Below are positions 1-6,646 of a DNA stretch of 7,416 bases, piece after piece. Origin of the DNA: Ascidiaceihabitans sp. (lineage in GTDB: Bacteria; Pseudomonadota; Alphaproteobacteria; Rhodobacterales; Rhodobacteraceae); contig JALZUL010000121.1 in assembly GCA_023301665.1 (NCBI GenBank), forward strand, positions 1 through 7,416, given 5' to 3'. The notes below the pieces were generated by a model. That model saw nothing but the letters and a program-made list of their open reading frames with translations, searched no databases and was not told the origin of the DNA. Within the stretch, counting starts at the first letter, position 1. Each line of letters opens with the position of its first letter. The translations under genes and the position numbers were made by a program.

Positions 1-300
1 GACAGCGGCAAGGACGGCGCCGGTCCAGCGAAAGGCGAGGGTGATGCCGAACAGCTCATAAAGCAGTTGGCCGATCGGGCCCGTGCGCCCGAAGCTGATA
101 AGGAGCAAATAACCGGTGACCACGGGGGGAAGAACAAGGGGAAGGTGAACCAGAGCCGACAGCAGGGCTTTGCCGCGAAACGTGCCGCGGGCCAGCAACC
201 ATGCCACCCACAGTGCAAGGGGCAATGCGACGATCGTGGCGGTGCATGCCACAAGCAACGAGAGCGCAAGCGCGTCCCAGCTGGCGCCATCAAGGGTCAT
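1..300 (-). CDS. modB: ModB, molybdate ABC transporter permease (partial, C-terminus beyond window)
   Basis: Inner-membrane permease of the molybdate importer; with ModA and the ATPase ModC it moves molybdate from periplasm to cytoplasm for molybdenum-cofactor synthesis. Only the first 100 codons are present and the frame stays open to the left edge. I translated it by hand from the ATG at 300-298. Two hydrophobic segments are visible, about residues 12-35 and 48-70. The second contains LPLVLPPVVTGYLLL, the PLVLPP-type signature near the start of ModB/CysT-type permeases. The cytoplasmic EAA loop that contacts ModC would lie outside the window. The ATG overlaps the modA stop in an ATGA arrangement, so translation is probably coupled. 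A sulfate or tungstate permease is possible on motifs alone, but the ModA neighbour favours molybdate. Confidence 0.88.
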   Translation of the reverse strand, partial: MTLDGASWDALALSLLVACTATIVALPLALWVAWLLARGTFRGKALLSALVHLPLVLPPVVTGYLLLISFGRTGPIGQLLYELFGITLAFRWTGAVLAAV

Positions 301-1049
301 TTGATCGCCTGCGGTGTTATGAAGCCGTGTGCTTGCAGGATAGCTTGCGCTTTTGTCGATGTGAGGAGGGCGATGAATGCCTCTCCTTTTGGGGATAGAG
401 CTGATGCGGGATAAGTGATGGGGGCATGGGTGTGTGGCGGGATGTCGTAAAGGACACTTACGGATTTTTCCGCCAGTGCGTCAGAGCGATAGACCACGCC
501 AAGAGGTGTTTCATTTCGCGCGACAAGCGCAAGGGCGAGGCGTACGTTTTCGACCTCGGCCAATTGGGTGGATAGGGCATCCCATTGGTTGATGTGCTCA
601 AGCCAGCTTTGGGCGTAAATTCCAGCGGGCACGGACAAATGTTGCCCCATGGCGAGGCGATCCGAGCCAAGCCGTGCAGCAAGATTTTCTGGATCAAGTG
701 TCGGGGCATCTTTTGCACCGATCACCACAAGGGTGTTGTGGGCGATGTCGTGTCGATTGTTTGTGATGCCCTTGTCGGTCAGCCACTCCATCCATCGTGG
801 GTGGGCAAGGATGACGACATCTGCGGGGGCTCCCAGCGAGACCTGCCGCGCGATGCTTCCTGATCCGGCGTAAGACAGGGTCACGTTATCGGGGCTGGTT
901 TGTGCGATCTCATCCAGCGCACCGCGCAACGAGGCTGCTGCAAAGACGGTGATGTCTTGGCCGGTCTTGTCCGTCTGCGCATGGGCGAGGGGCGCAAAAA
1001 GCACGCCACTTAGAAACGCCGAGATTTTGAGAAAACCCATCACTGTCAT
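297..1049 (-). CDS. modA: ModA, periplasmic molybdate-binding protein
   Basis: Solute-binding protein that captures molybdate (or tungstate) in the periplasm and delivers it to ModB. From the ATG at 1049 it has 250 residues, normal for ModA. Residues 1-24 form a signal peptide (Lys8, a hydrophobic core, then AHA before Gln25). The mature protein opens with ITVFAAASLRGALDEI, the ModA beta-strand and oxyanion-binding Ser motif. GSGSIARQVSLGAPADVVI follows, the second ligand-contact and 'GAPADV' motif. Further on come GVVYRSDAL and the typical C-terminal YPASAL...A block. The frame extends upstream to a GTG at 1109 and an ATG at 1103, the latter preceded by AGG, which would add 18-20 residues before the signal peptide. 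I prefer 1049 (or the ATG at 1040) because it gives a compact signal peptide, but neither has a good Shine-Dalgarno sequence. Confidence 0.92.
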   Translation of the reverse strand: MTVMGFLKISAFLSGVLFAPLAHAQTDKTGQDITVFAAASLRGALDEIAQTSPDNVTLSYAGSGSIARQVSLGAPADVVILAHPRWMEWLTDKGITNNRHDIAHNTLVVIGAKDAPTLDPENLAARLGSDRLAMGQHLSVPAGIYAQSWLEHINQWDALSTQLAEVENVRLALALVARNETPLGVVYRSDALAEKSVSVLYDIPPHTHAPITYPASALSPKGEAFIALLTSTKAQAILQAHGFITPQAIK

Positions 1050-1109
1050 GTGGCTGAGTATGATCAAGCTAGAGATGTCATTCAAGGTTAATAGATTGGC
1101 CATAACCAC

Positions 1110-1150
1110 CTGATAATGCGGTAGATGACAGGCTTATCAGTGATCGATAA
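1110..1150. promoter_or_regulatory. Candidate operator upstream of modA: inverted repeat CTGATAA/TTATCAG
   Basis: CTGATAA at 1110-1116 and TTATCAG at 1134-1140 form a perfect 7-bp inverted repeat with a 17-bp spacer. A further GATAA at 1146-1150 pairs equally well with the TTATC at 1134-1138. The cluster lies in the divergent region between modA and the Nudix gene, beside modA. It does not match the ModE Mo-box consensus as I know it, so the regulator is unknown and the role is inferred from symmetry and position only. Confidence 0.3.
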
Positions 1151-1161
1151 TTGTGATGCGC

Positions 1162-1190
1162 TGGAGATTTCCGCTGAAACCAGTTATAAA
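1162..1190 (+). promoter_or_regulatory. Candidate sigma-70 promoter for the Nudix gene
   Basis: TGGAGA (1162-1167, 4 of 6 matches to TTGACA), a 17-bp spacer, and TATAAA (1185-1190, 5 of 6 matches to TATAAT) lie 38 bp before the Nudix start. The -10 element falls inside the near-palindrome at 1184-1201. This is a weak call by eye. Confidence 0.22.
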
Positions 1191-1201
1191 GCGCTAAATA
1201 A
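1184..1201. promoter_or_regulatory. Near-palindrome TTATAAAGCGCTAAATAA, candidate operator
   Basis: Eighteen bases with arms TTAT/ATAA around a self-complementary AGCGCT core; only the two AA pairs between arms and core break the symmetry. It sits in the divergent modA/Nudix region, 26 bp before the Nudix ATG and over its best -10 element. TTAT...ATAA arms resemble half of a Mo-box, but the TATAT steps and spacing of a canonical ModE site are not there. A repressor site is plausible but unproven. Confidence 0.28.
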
Positions 1202-1227
1202 TAAGAAATGCAGGATAGTTTTTTGAT

Positions 1228-1701
1228 ATGGGCCCCTTGGTAAAGCAGCTTCCAATTTCGGTTGGTGGTGCCAAAAAAAGTGATGTGCGCACCCAGTTTG
1301 CAGCCCTGTGTTATCGTGTGGTGGCTGACAAGGTTCAGGTGCTGGTTATCTCTTCGCGGGGAACAGGGCGTTGGATTGTCCCCAAGGGCTGGCCCATGGA
1401 TGGTAAAACACCAGCGGAGGCCGCGCTGCAAGAAGCCTGGGAAGAGGCCGGAGTTATTGGCAAGGCGGTTTCGGCCCCATTGGGGCTGTATTCCTATCAA
1501 AAGGTGCAAGAGTCTGGGCCAGACTTTCCTTGTGTTGCGGTGGTTTACGCGGTGAAAGTTAAGTCTTTGTCCAAAGAGTTTCCCGAGGCGGGAGAACGTG
1601 TTTTGAAGTGGGTTGGGCGTAAGAAAGCTGCCAAGTTGGTAGATGAGCCTGAATTGTCACGGATTTTACGTGATTTCGATCCGCGAAAAATCTCTAAATA
1701 A
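1228..1701 (+). CDS. Nudix hydrolase, DIPP-like subgroup
   Basis: 157-residue cytoplasmic Nudix protein; the family hydrolyses nucleoside diphosphates linked to another group, using divalent metals bound by the Nudix-box glutamates. The box spans residues 54-76, starting GWPMDGK and ending QEAWEEAGV. It keeps the metal-binding Glu69, Glu72 and Glu73, but Lys60 replaces the first Glu and Gln68 replaces the Arg of the classic GX5EX7REUXEEXGU pattern. The preceding WIVPKGWP is typical of bacterial proteins annotated as diphosphoinositol-polyphosphate phosphohydrolase-like, so I read the substitutions as subgroup features rather than decay. Substrate is unknown; diadenosine polyphosphates or nucleotide diphosphates are possibilities. 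AGGA at 1212-1215 is a distant Shine-Dalgarno for the ATG at 1228. The gene is divergent from modA and probably monocistronic. Confidence 0.88.
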   Translation: MGPLVKQLPISVGGAKKSDVRTQFAALCYRVVADKVQVLVISSRGTGRWIVPKGWPMDGKTPAEAALQEAWEEAGVIGKAVSAPLGLYSYQKVQESGPDFPCVAVVYAVKVKSLSKEFPEAGERVLKWVGRKKAAKLVDEPELSRILRDFDPRKISK

Positions 1702-1745
1702 CGCAGTATTGAGAGCGAATTGGGCGTAAGAGCAACACATCTTGT

Positions 1746-1774
1746 TTGACGTTGTGCAGGCTGCGTGTTCTGAT
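1746..1774 (+). promoter_or_regulatory. Candidate sigma-70 promoter for DUF1178-SDR pair
   Basis: TTGACG (1746-1751, 5 of 6 matches to the -35 consensus), a 17-bp spacer, and TCTGAT (1769-1774, 4 of 6 matches to the -10). It lies in the 175-bp gap after the Nudix gene, about 100 bp before the DUF1178 start. A second TTTGACG occurs at 1779-1785 with no good -10 at normal spacing. Confidence 0.25.
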
Positions 1775-1826
1775 CGTCTTTGACGGTTTTTTTCGCACCG
1801 AGACCGTTTAACAATTTTTGCCATTC

Positions 1827-1841
1827 GGGGCGATTTGCCCC
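1827..1841 (+). other. Small GC hairpin in DUF1178 leader
   Basis: GGGGC (1827-1831), loop GATTT, GCCCC (1837-1841): a perfect 5-bp GC stem ending 35 bases before the DUF1178 start codon. No T-run follows on either strand, so it is not a standard intrinsic terminator. Any effect on leader folding is speculative. Confidence 0.25.
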
Positions 1842-1876
1842 AAGTACGTCACTGCGCAAAGGACCCTCTGAGCAAG

Positions 1877-2377
1877 ATGATCAAGTTTACGTTGAAATGC
1901 GATCAAGATCACAGTTTCGAAAGCTGGTTCTCGTCAGGGGATGCTTTTGCGACCTTGCTGTCAGCCGGTCATTTGAGCTGTGCGGTGTGTGGCAGTCAGG
2001 ACGTGAGAAAGTCACTGATGGCCCCGCGTGTGCGTCCTGCGCGAAATGCCCAGGCTCAAGATACGCCAGAGCCTGCCGACGAGACGGCCGACGCGCCTAC
2101 CGCCAGATCTGCTTCGGGGTCTGCTTCGGGGTCTGTGGCCCTGAGCCAGCCGGGCAGTGAGGCAGAGGCCGCCTTGCTTAAGTTACGCAAAGAGGTCGAG
2201 AAAAATTCGGATTATGTGGGCGGCAATTTCGCCAAAGAAGCCCGCGCGATGCATTTGGGTGATGCGCCTGAGCGCTCTATTTATGGCACTGCTAAAGTTG
2301 AAGAAGCCAAAGCGTTGATTGAAGATGGGGTTTCTGTTTTGCCGCTTCCGTTTATTCCCAAGGAAAGCACAAATTGA
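1877..2377 (+). CDS. DUF1178 family protein (zinc-ribbon-like)
   Basis: 166-residue protein of the DUF1178 family, conserved in Proteobacteria and without an established function. The frame is open back to 1835, but family members begin MI(K/R)F.L.C...H.FE.WF, so the ATG at 1877 is chosen (AAGGA at 1859-1863 is upstream). The N-terminal part has Cys8 and His12 in CDQDHSFESWF and then a CxxC (CAVCG), a pattern suited to one zinc site. Residues about 55-95 form a low-complexity Ala/Ser/Pro-rich linker containing a short tandem repeat. The C-terminal block, from the LLKLRKEVEKNSDYVG segment through APERSIYG to VLPLP near the end, is the second conserved DUF1178 segment. The following SDR gene starts 4 bp after the stop, so the two are probably co-transcribed. 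Confidence 0.88.
   Translation: MIKFTLKCDQDHSFESWFSSGDAFATLLSAGHLSCAVCGSQDVRKSLMAPRVRPARNAQAQDTPEPADETADAPTARSASGSASGSVALSQPGSEAEAALLKLRKEVEKNSDYVGGNFAKEARAMHLGDAPERSIYGTAKVEEAKALIEDGVSVLPLPFIPKESTN
2108..2135 (+). repeat. 12-bp tandem repeat in DUF1178 linker
   Basis: The 12-mer TCTGCTTCGGGG occurs twice in tandem (2108-2119 and 2120-2131), followed by a partial third unit TCTG (2132-2135). The unit is a multiple of three, so it encodes a repeated Ser-Ala-Ser-Gly pattern in the flexible linker without breaking the frame. Copy number could vary between strains by slippage. Confidence 0.8.
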
Positions 2378-2381
2378 TTCC

Positions 2382-3026
2382 ATGCATGTTGTAATTACCG
2401 GCGCGAGCCGTGGTATCGGTGCCAGCCTTGCTGATCTTTATCGCAATGCCAGTCACAAGGTCACTGGGACAGGGCGATCCATTGCGGCTGATGTCGAGCT
2501 TGATGTGACAAGGCCCGATGATCATAGGGCGATGGCCGAAACCCTTGCGGGTGCGCCAATAGATTTGTTGGTGTGCAACGCGGGCGTTTATTTGGATCGG
2601 TCTGAGCAATTGGCAGATGGGTACAATGCCGACATGTGGGCCGCCTCTTTTGCAGCGAATGTAACGGGCGTATTTTTGAGCGTTCAATCGTTGTTGCCGA
2701 TGTTGCGGTTATCGAAAGCCCCGAAGATTGCGATAATTTCCAGTCAGATGGCTTCGCATACGCGTGCCCCCGGAGGCAGTTATATTTACCGCGCTTCAAA
2801 GGCTGCGGTTTTGAATTTGGGGCGCAACCTGTCGGCGGATCTGCGTGATGAAGGCATTGCTGTCGGCATTTATCATCCCGGCTGGGTGCAAACGGATATG
2901 GGCGGCGGTGAAGCTGATATATCGGTTGAAACCTCTGTCCAAGGTTTGGCGCAGCGCTTTGAGGCCTTGGATTTAGAGACGACAGGATGTTTTGAAACTT
3001 GGGATGGTCGCGCGCACGCGTATTGA
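2382..3026 (+). CDS. Short-chain dehydrogenase/reductase (C-factor-like SDR)
   Basis: 214-residue cytoplasmic NAD(P)-dependent oxidoreductase with a Rossmann fold. It has TGASRGIG at residues 6-13 (dinucleotide binding), CNAG at 65-68, Asn93 in the AANVTG helix, the SS pair at 120-121, and the catalytic YRASK (Tyr136, Lys140). Arg32 after the second strand, with no acidic residue there, suggests a preference for NADP(H). The short length and PGWVQTDMGG at about 168-177 match the C-factor/CsgA-like SDR group, whose substrates are mostly unknown. The frame is open back to 2319 inside DUF1178, but family alignment places the start at the ATG at 2382, with AAGGAA at 2360-2365 upstream. The 4-bp gap to the DUF1178 stop suggests translational coupling. 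Confidence 0.9.
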   Translation: MHVVITGASRGIGASLADLYRNASHKVTGTGRSIAADVELDVTRPDDHRAMAETLAGAPIDLLVCNAGVYLDRSEQLADGYNADMWAASFAANVTGVFLSVQSLLPMLRLSKAPKIAIISSQMASHTRAPGGSYIYRASKAAVLNLGRNLSADLRDEGIAVGIYHPGWVQTDMGGGEADISVETSVQGLAQRFEALDLETTGCFETWDGRAHAY

Positions 3027-3120
3027 TCCTGTGTTGTCTAAGTAACGATACATTGATGTGCCTTGTGCCTGCGTGCGTCAGCGCGTAAACCCCGCGTGAA
3101 TTTAAGAGCGAGAGGTTTTC

Positions 3121-4359
3121 ATGCCTGTTCTGGTGATGAAATTTGGTGGCACATCGGTTGCCACTTTGGATCGGATCAAACGCGCAGCAAAGCGCGTTGG
3201 TGTTGAAGTGGCTAAAGGCTATGACGTGATCGTCATTGTCTCTGCAATGTCTGGTAAAACCAATGAGATGGTTGGCTGGGTTAATGAGACATCGCCGATG
3301 TATGACGCGCGTGAATATGATGCGGTTGTGTCGTCTGGTGAGAACGTAACGGCGGGTCTTATGGCGTTGACGTTGCAAGAGATGGACGTGCCTGCGCGCT
3401 CTTGGCAGGGGTGGCAAGTGCCGCTTCAAACCAACTCCGCTCATGCAGCGGGGCGTATCGAGGCTATCCCGACGGATAATATAGATACAAGCTTTGGTAG
3501 CGGTATGCGCGTGGCTGTTGTGGCTGGCTTTCAGGGTGTTTCCCCTGAAGGGCGTATCACGACACTGGGTCGCGGTGGCTCTGATACCACGGCTGTGGCG
3601 TTTGCTGCGGCCTTTGGCGCTGAGCGTTGCGATATCTATACTGACGTTGATGGTATCTACACCACTGACCCACGTGTGAGCCCAAAGGCGCGCAAGCTGG
3701 ATCGTATCTCGTTTGAAGAAATGTTAGAACTGGCCTCGCTTGGGGCTAAAGTGTTGCAGACCCGTTCTGTTGAGCTGGCAATGCGTTACAAAGTTAAGCT
3801 GCGGGTTTTGAGCAGTTTTGAAGAGCAATCGGATGAGGCTGGTACGCTGGTCTGCGCGGAGGAAGAAATCATGGAAAGCAATGTTGTCGCCGGAGTGGCC
3901 TTTAGCCGTGATGAGGCCAAGATGACGCTTGTGTCGGTCGCTGATCGCCCAGGTATTGCGGCGTTGATCTTTACAGCGCTCAGCGATGCGGGCGTGAATG
4001 TCGATATGATTGTGCAGAATATCTCGGAAGAGGGCCGCACAGACATGACCTTTAGTTGCCCGATGGATCAGGTGGCGCGCGCCGAAGCTGCAATGGCTGA
4101 AACCAAAGCGGCTGGCACGATCAATTTTGCAGAACTGATTGCGGACACAGAAGTTGCAAAAGTGTCGGTTGTGGGCATCGGAATGCGCTCACATACAGGT
4201 GTTGCTGCAAAGATGTTCCAAGTGATGAGCAAAGAGGGTATCAACCTCAAAGTCATCACAACATCAGAAATTAAGATTTCTGTGTTGATTGAGCGGAAAT
4301 ACATGGAACTTGCTGTTCAAGCTCTGCATGATGCGTTTGAATTGGACAAAGTCGCCTAA
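3121..4359 (+). CDS. lysC: Aspartate kinase, single-function, with two ACT domains
   Basis: Phosphorylates aspartate with ATP, the first step to lysine, diaminopimelate, threonine, methionine and isoleucine. The 412 residues match the usual length of Corynebacterium/Bacillus-type LysC. KFGGTS (7-12) opens the amino-acid kinase domain. SGEN (72-75), GRGGSDTTA (150-158) and YTDVDGIYTTDPR (173-185) form the substrate and ATP sites. Two ACT domains follow at about 267-335 and 347-408. QNIS (299-302) and TDMTFSC (307-313) correspond to the lysine/threonine effector region of the C. glutamicum enzyme, so feedback inhibition is likely. AGAGG at 3111-3115 is a good Shine-Dalgarno 5 bases before the ATG. 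No homoserine dehydrogenase domain is present. An internal start at codon 251 may yield a separate beta subunit. Confidence 0.97.
   Translation: MPVLVMKFGGTSVATLDRIKRAAKRVGVEVAKGYDVIVIVSAMSGKTNEMVGWVNETSPMYDAREYDAVVSSGENVTAGLMALTLQEMDVPARSWQGWQVPLQTNSAHAAGRIEAIPTDNIDTSFGSGMRVAVVAGFQGVSPEGRITTLGRGGSDTTAVAFAAAFGAERCDIYTDVDGIYTTDPRVSPKARKLDRISFEEMLELASLGAKVLQTRSVELAMRYKVKLRVLSSFEEQSDEAGTLVCAEEEIMESNVVAGVAFSRDEAKMTLVSVADRPGIAALIFTALSDAGVNVDMIVQNISEEGRTDMTFSCPMDQVARAEAAMAETKAAGTINFAELIADTEVAKVSVVGIGMRSHTGVAAKMFQVMSKEGINLKVITTSEIKISVLIERKYMELAVQALHDAFELDKVA
3858..3873 (+). promoter_or_regulatory. Internal ribosome-binding site and start in lysC (putative beta subunit)
   Basis: GGAGG at 3858-3862 stands 8 bases before an in-frame ATG at 3871-3873, codon 251 of lysC. 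Translation from it would give a 162-residue protein made only of the two ACT domains. The site aligns with the position where C. glutamicum and B. subtilis LysC begin their separately translated beta subunit. It is a stronger Shine-Dalgarno match than the one for the full-length protein. Use of the site is inferred. Confidence 0.5.
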
Positions 4360-4408
4360 GCCCCACGTTGGGTGCCTTGGCGTCCAATGTTAAGGGACGA
4401 AAGCCAGA

Positions 4409-6646
4409 ATGGCCGAACGTAAAGAGACTGAAAGCCGTAAGTTATTGGGTCGCCTACGCGACGCCATGGCGAGTGACGATCCTGGTCAGGAACGTCTGAA
4501 TAAGATCACCCATCTGATTGCGGATAGTATCGGCACCGAAGTGTGCTCGATCTATCTGTTTCGCGATTCCGAAACACTTGAGCTGTGCGCAACCGAAGGG
4601 TTGAACGCCGAATCTGTCCACCAGACGCGCATGAAGCTTGGCGAAGGTTTGGTTGGGCGTGTTGCGAGCAAGCGTCATGTGATCAATACGCCTGATGCAC
4701 CCAGTCAGGCTGGTTTCCGTTACATGCCTGAAACGGGTGAGGAAATTTACTCCTCTTTTCTTGGGATTCCTGTGCAACGCTTGGGGTCAGCGCTGGGCGT
4801 TTTGGTTGTTCAGTCCAAAGATGCCCGCGAGTTTTCTGCTGACGAGATCTACGCTTTAGAAGTTGTTGCGATGGTCTTGGCTGAAATGACAGAGCTTGGT
4901 GCCTTTGTGGGTGAGGGTGCGGCGATGTCTGCGCTTCATTCGCAACCCGCTTTGCTGCGCGGCACGATCGCTCAAGAGGGGGTTGCTGAGGGCCACATTT
5001 GGCTGCACGAACCGCGCGTTGTTGTGACCAATCCGGTTGCGGATGATCCCCACCGCGAGCTTGAGCGTTTGAGCACTGCGGTTGAAGAGCTGCGGGTTGG
5101 CGTTGATAAAATGATGGAAATGGCCGGCGATGGCGAACAACGCCAAGTGCTTGAGGCCTACCGGATGTTTGCCAACTCAAAGGGTTGGATGCGCCGGATG
5201 CAAGAAGACATCGGTCGGGGCTTAAGCGCTGAGGCGGCTGTAGATAAAGAGCAGTCCATCGCGCGTGCGCGTATGGAACAGGTGACAGACAATTACTTGC
5301 GCGAGCGTTTGAGCGATCTGGATGACCTTTCCAACCGCTTGTTGCGTATTTTGACAGGGCAAGGCAAAGACACTGGCGCGGAAATGCCGATTGATCCAAT
5401 TCTGGTTGCCAGCAACATCGGGCCTGCTGAATTGCTTGAATATGGTCGTGCCCTGAAGGGTATCATCCTTGAAAAGGGATCCGTGGGGAGCCACGCGGCA
5501 ATCGTTGCGCGGGCTTTGGCGATCCCGTTGATTGTGCATGTTGATAAGATCACAACCGAAGCACTGAACGGTGATCATGTGATGGTTGACGGCGAACAGG
5601 GGCTTGTGCACCTGCGCCCAGATGAAACGGTTGTGTCCGCCTTTCGCGACAAAATCGCGATGGAGGCCGAGGCGCAGCAACGCTATGCGTCGATCCGCGA
5701 TAAACCAGCTGAGACGCTGTGTGGTACGACCATTCAGTTGCATATGAATGCAGGCTTGATGGCGGATTTGCCATCGCTTGAGAACTCTGGTGCCGAAGGT
5801 GTGGGCCTGTTTCGCACCGAGTTGCAGTTTCTTGTGCGCTCACAAATGCCTAAGCGCTCAGAATTGAGTGCGCTTTATACGCGGGTTTTGGATGCGGCGC
5901 AGGGCAAGCCTGTTGTGTTTCGCACGCTTGATATCGGGTCGGATAAGGTACTGCCTTACATGAAGCCCAATGATGAGCCGAACCCTGCTTTGGGCTGGCG
6001 TGCGATCCGCGTTGGTTTGGATAAACCCGGTGTGATGCGCATGCAGTTGCAGGCTTTGATCCGTGCGGCCAATGGCCGACCTTTGACGGTGATGTTCCCA
6101 TTTGTTGCGCAATACGAAGAGTACACTTTGGCCCGCGCTGAGATGGACCGCACGTTGGCACGCGAAGCCAAGCTGGGTCACGTTCTGCCGGAAACTGTGA
6201 AGATTGGCGCGATGCTCGAGACGCCGAGCCTTGGCTTTGCGCCGCGTAAATTCTTTCAAGAGGTTGATTTCTTGTCCATCGGTGGCAACGATCTTAAACA
6301 GTTTTTCTTTGCTGCAGACCGTGAAAACGAGCGGGTGCGTAAGCGTTATGATACGCTGAATGTGAGCTTTTTGAGCTTTTTGGAGCAGATTGTAGAGCGT
6401 TGTGTTGAGACGGATACGCCAGTTTCATTCTGTGGCGAAGATGCGGGTCGACCTGTTGAGGCGCTGTGCTTTGCCGCGATTGGGTTGCGCAGTCTTTCGA
6501 TGCGCCCGGCCTCGGTTGGGCCGATCAAAAGCTTGTTGCGTCGTTCTAACCTGCAAGATGTGCGCAAGGTGATCTTTGACGCCCGTCACCGTGGTGAAAT
6601 GTCTGTGCGCCCTGCGATCATGAAGTACTTAAGCGAAAACGCTTAA
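4409..6646 (+). CDS. ptsP: PtsP, enzyme I of the nitrogen phosphotransferase system (EI-Ntr)
   Basis: Phosphoenolpyruvate-protein phosphotransferase that passes phosphate from PEP to NPr and then EIIA-Ntr (PtsN), a regulatory relay responding to nitrogen and carbon status. It has 745 residues, usual for EI-Ntr. A GAF domain spans about 28-165 (SIYLFRDSETLEL, GEGLVGRVA); in related proteobacteria this domain senses glutamine. The HPr/NPr-interacting helical region follows. GSHAAIVAR contains the phosphorylated His362. The PEP-binding barrel has GLFRTE (466-471), FRTLDIGSDK (504-513), GAMLETPS, GGNDLKQF (625-632) and the catalytic Cys675 in SFCGEDAG. Gly626 stands where enzyme I proteins usually have Thr or Ser. 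AAGGGA at 4392-4397 is the likely Shine-Dalgarno, lying partly in a small CGTCC/GGACG hairpin (4381-4399). It follows lysC by 49 bp, a common alphaproteobacterial pairing. Confidence 0.97.
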   Translation: MAERKETESRKLLGRLRDAMASDDPGQERLNKITHLIADSIGTEVCSIYLFRDSETLELCATEGLNAESVHQTRMKLGEGLVGRVASKRHVINTPDAPSQAGFRYMPETGEEIYSSFLGIPVQRLGSALGVLVVQSKDAREFSADEIYALEVVAMVLAEMTELGAFVGEGAAMSALHSQPALLRGTIAQEGVAEGHIWLHEPRVVVTNPVADDPHRELERLSTAVEELRVGVDKMMEMAGDGEQRQVLEAYRMFANSKGWMRRMQEDIGRGLSAEAAVDKEQSIARARMEQVTDNYLRERLSDLDDLSNRLLRILTGQGKDTGAEMPIDPILVASNIGPAELLEYGRALKGIILEKGSVGSHAAIVARALAIPLIVHVDKITTEALNGDHVMVDGEQGLVHLRPDETVVSAFRDKIAMEAEAQQRYASIRDKPAETLCGTTIQLHMNAGLMADLPSLENSGAEGVGLFRTELQFLVRSQMPKRSELSALYTRVLDAAQGKPVVFRTLDIGSDKVLPYMKPNDEPNPALGWRAIRVGLDKPGVMRMQLQALIRAANGRPLTVMFPFVAQYEEYTLARAEMDRTLAREAKLGHVLPETVKIGAMLETPSLGFAPRKFFQEVDFLSIGGNDLKQFFFAADRENERVRKRYDTLNVSFLSFLEQIVERCVETDTPVSFCGEDAGRPVEALCFAAIGLRSLSMRPASVGPIKSLLRRSNLQDVRKVIFDARHRGEMSVRPAIMKYLSENA

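Noticed and set aside
1078..1509. 143-residue minus-strand frame upstream of modA
   Set aside because: It overlaps the Nudix gene antisense and the modA leader, has no recognisable motif, and ends inside the modA upstream region.
1782..1807. Run of seven T after GACGG as an intrinsic terminator of the Nudix gene
   Set aside because: No GC-rich stem precedes the T-run; only 5-bp ACGGT/ACCGT arms flank it, with the T-run in the loop, which is the wrong arrangement.
3027..3120. lysC promoter in the 94-bp gap after the SDR gene
   Set aside because: Candidates such as TTGTCT (3034) and TTGTGC (3063) lack a convincing -10 at 16-18 bp, so I cannot place a promoter even though one may exist.
2461..3444. 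327-residue open frame on the minus strand
   Set aside because: It lies antisense to the SDR and lysC genes, which have clear family motifs. Its translation is rich in His/Arg/Pro with no recognisable domain, so it is a shadow.
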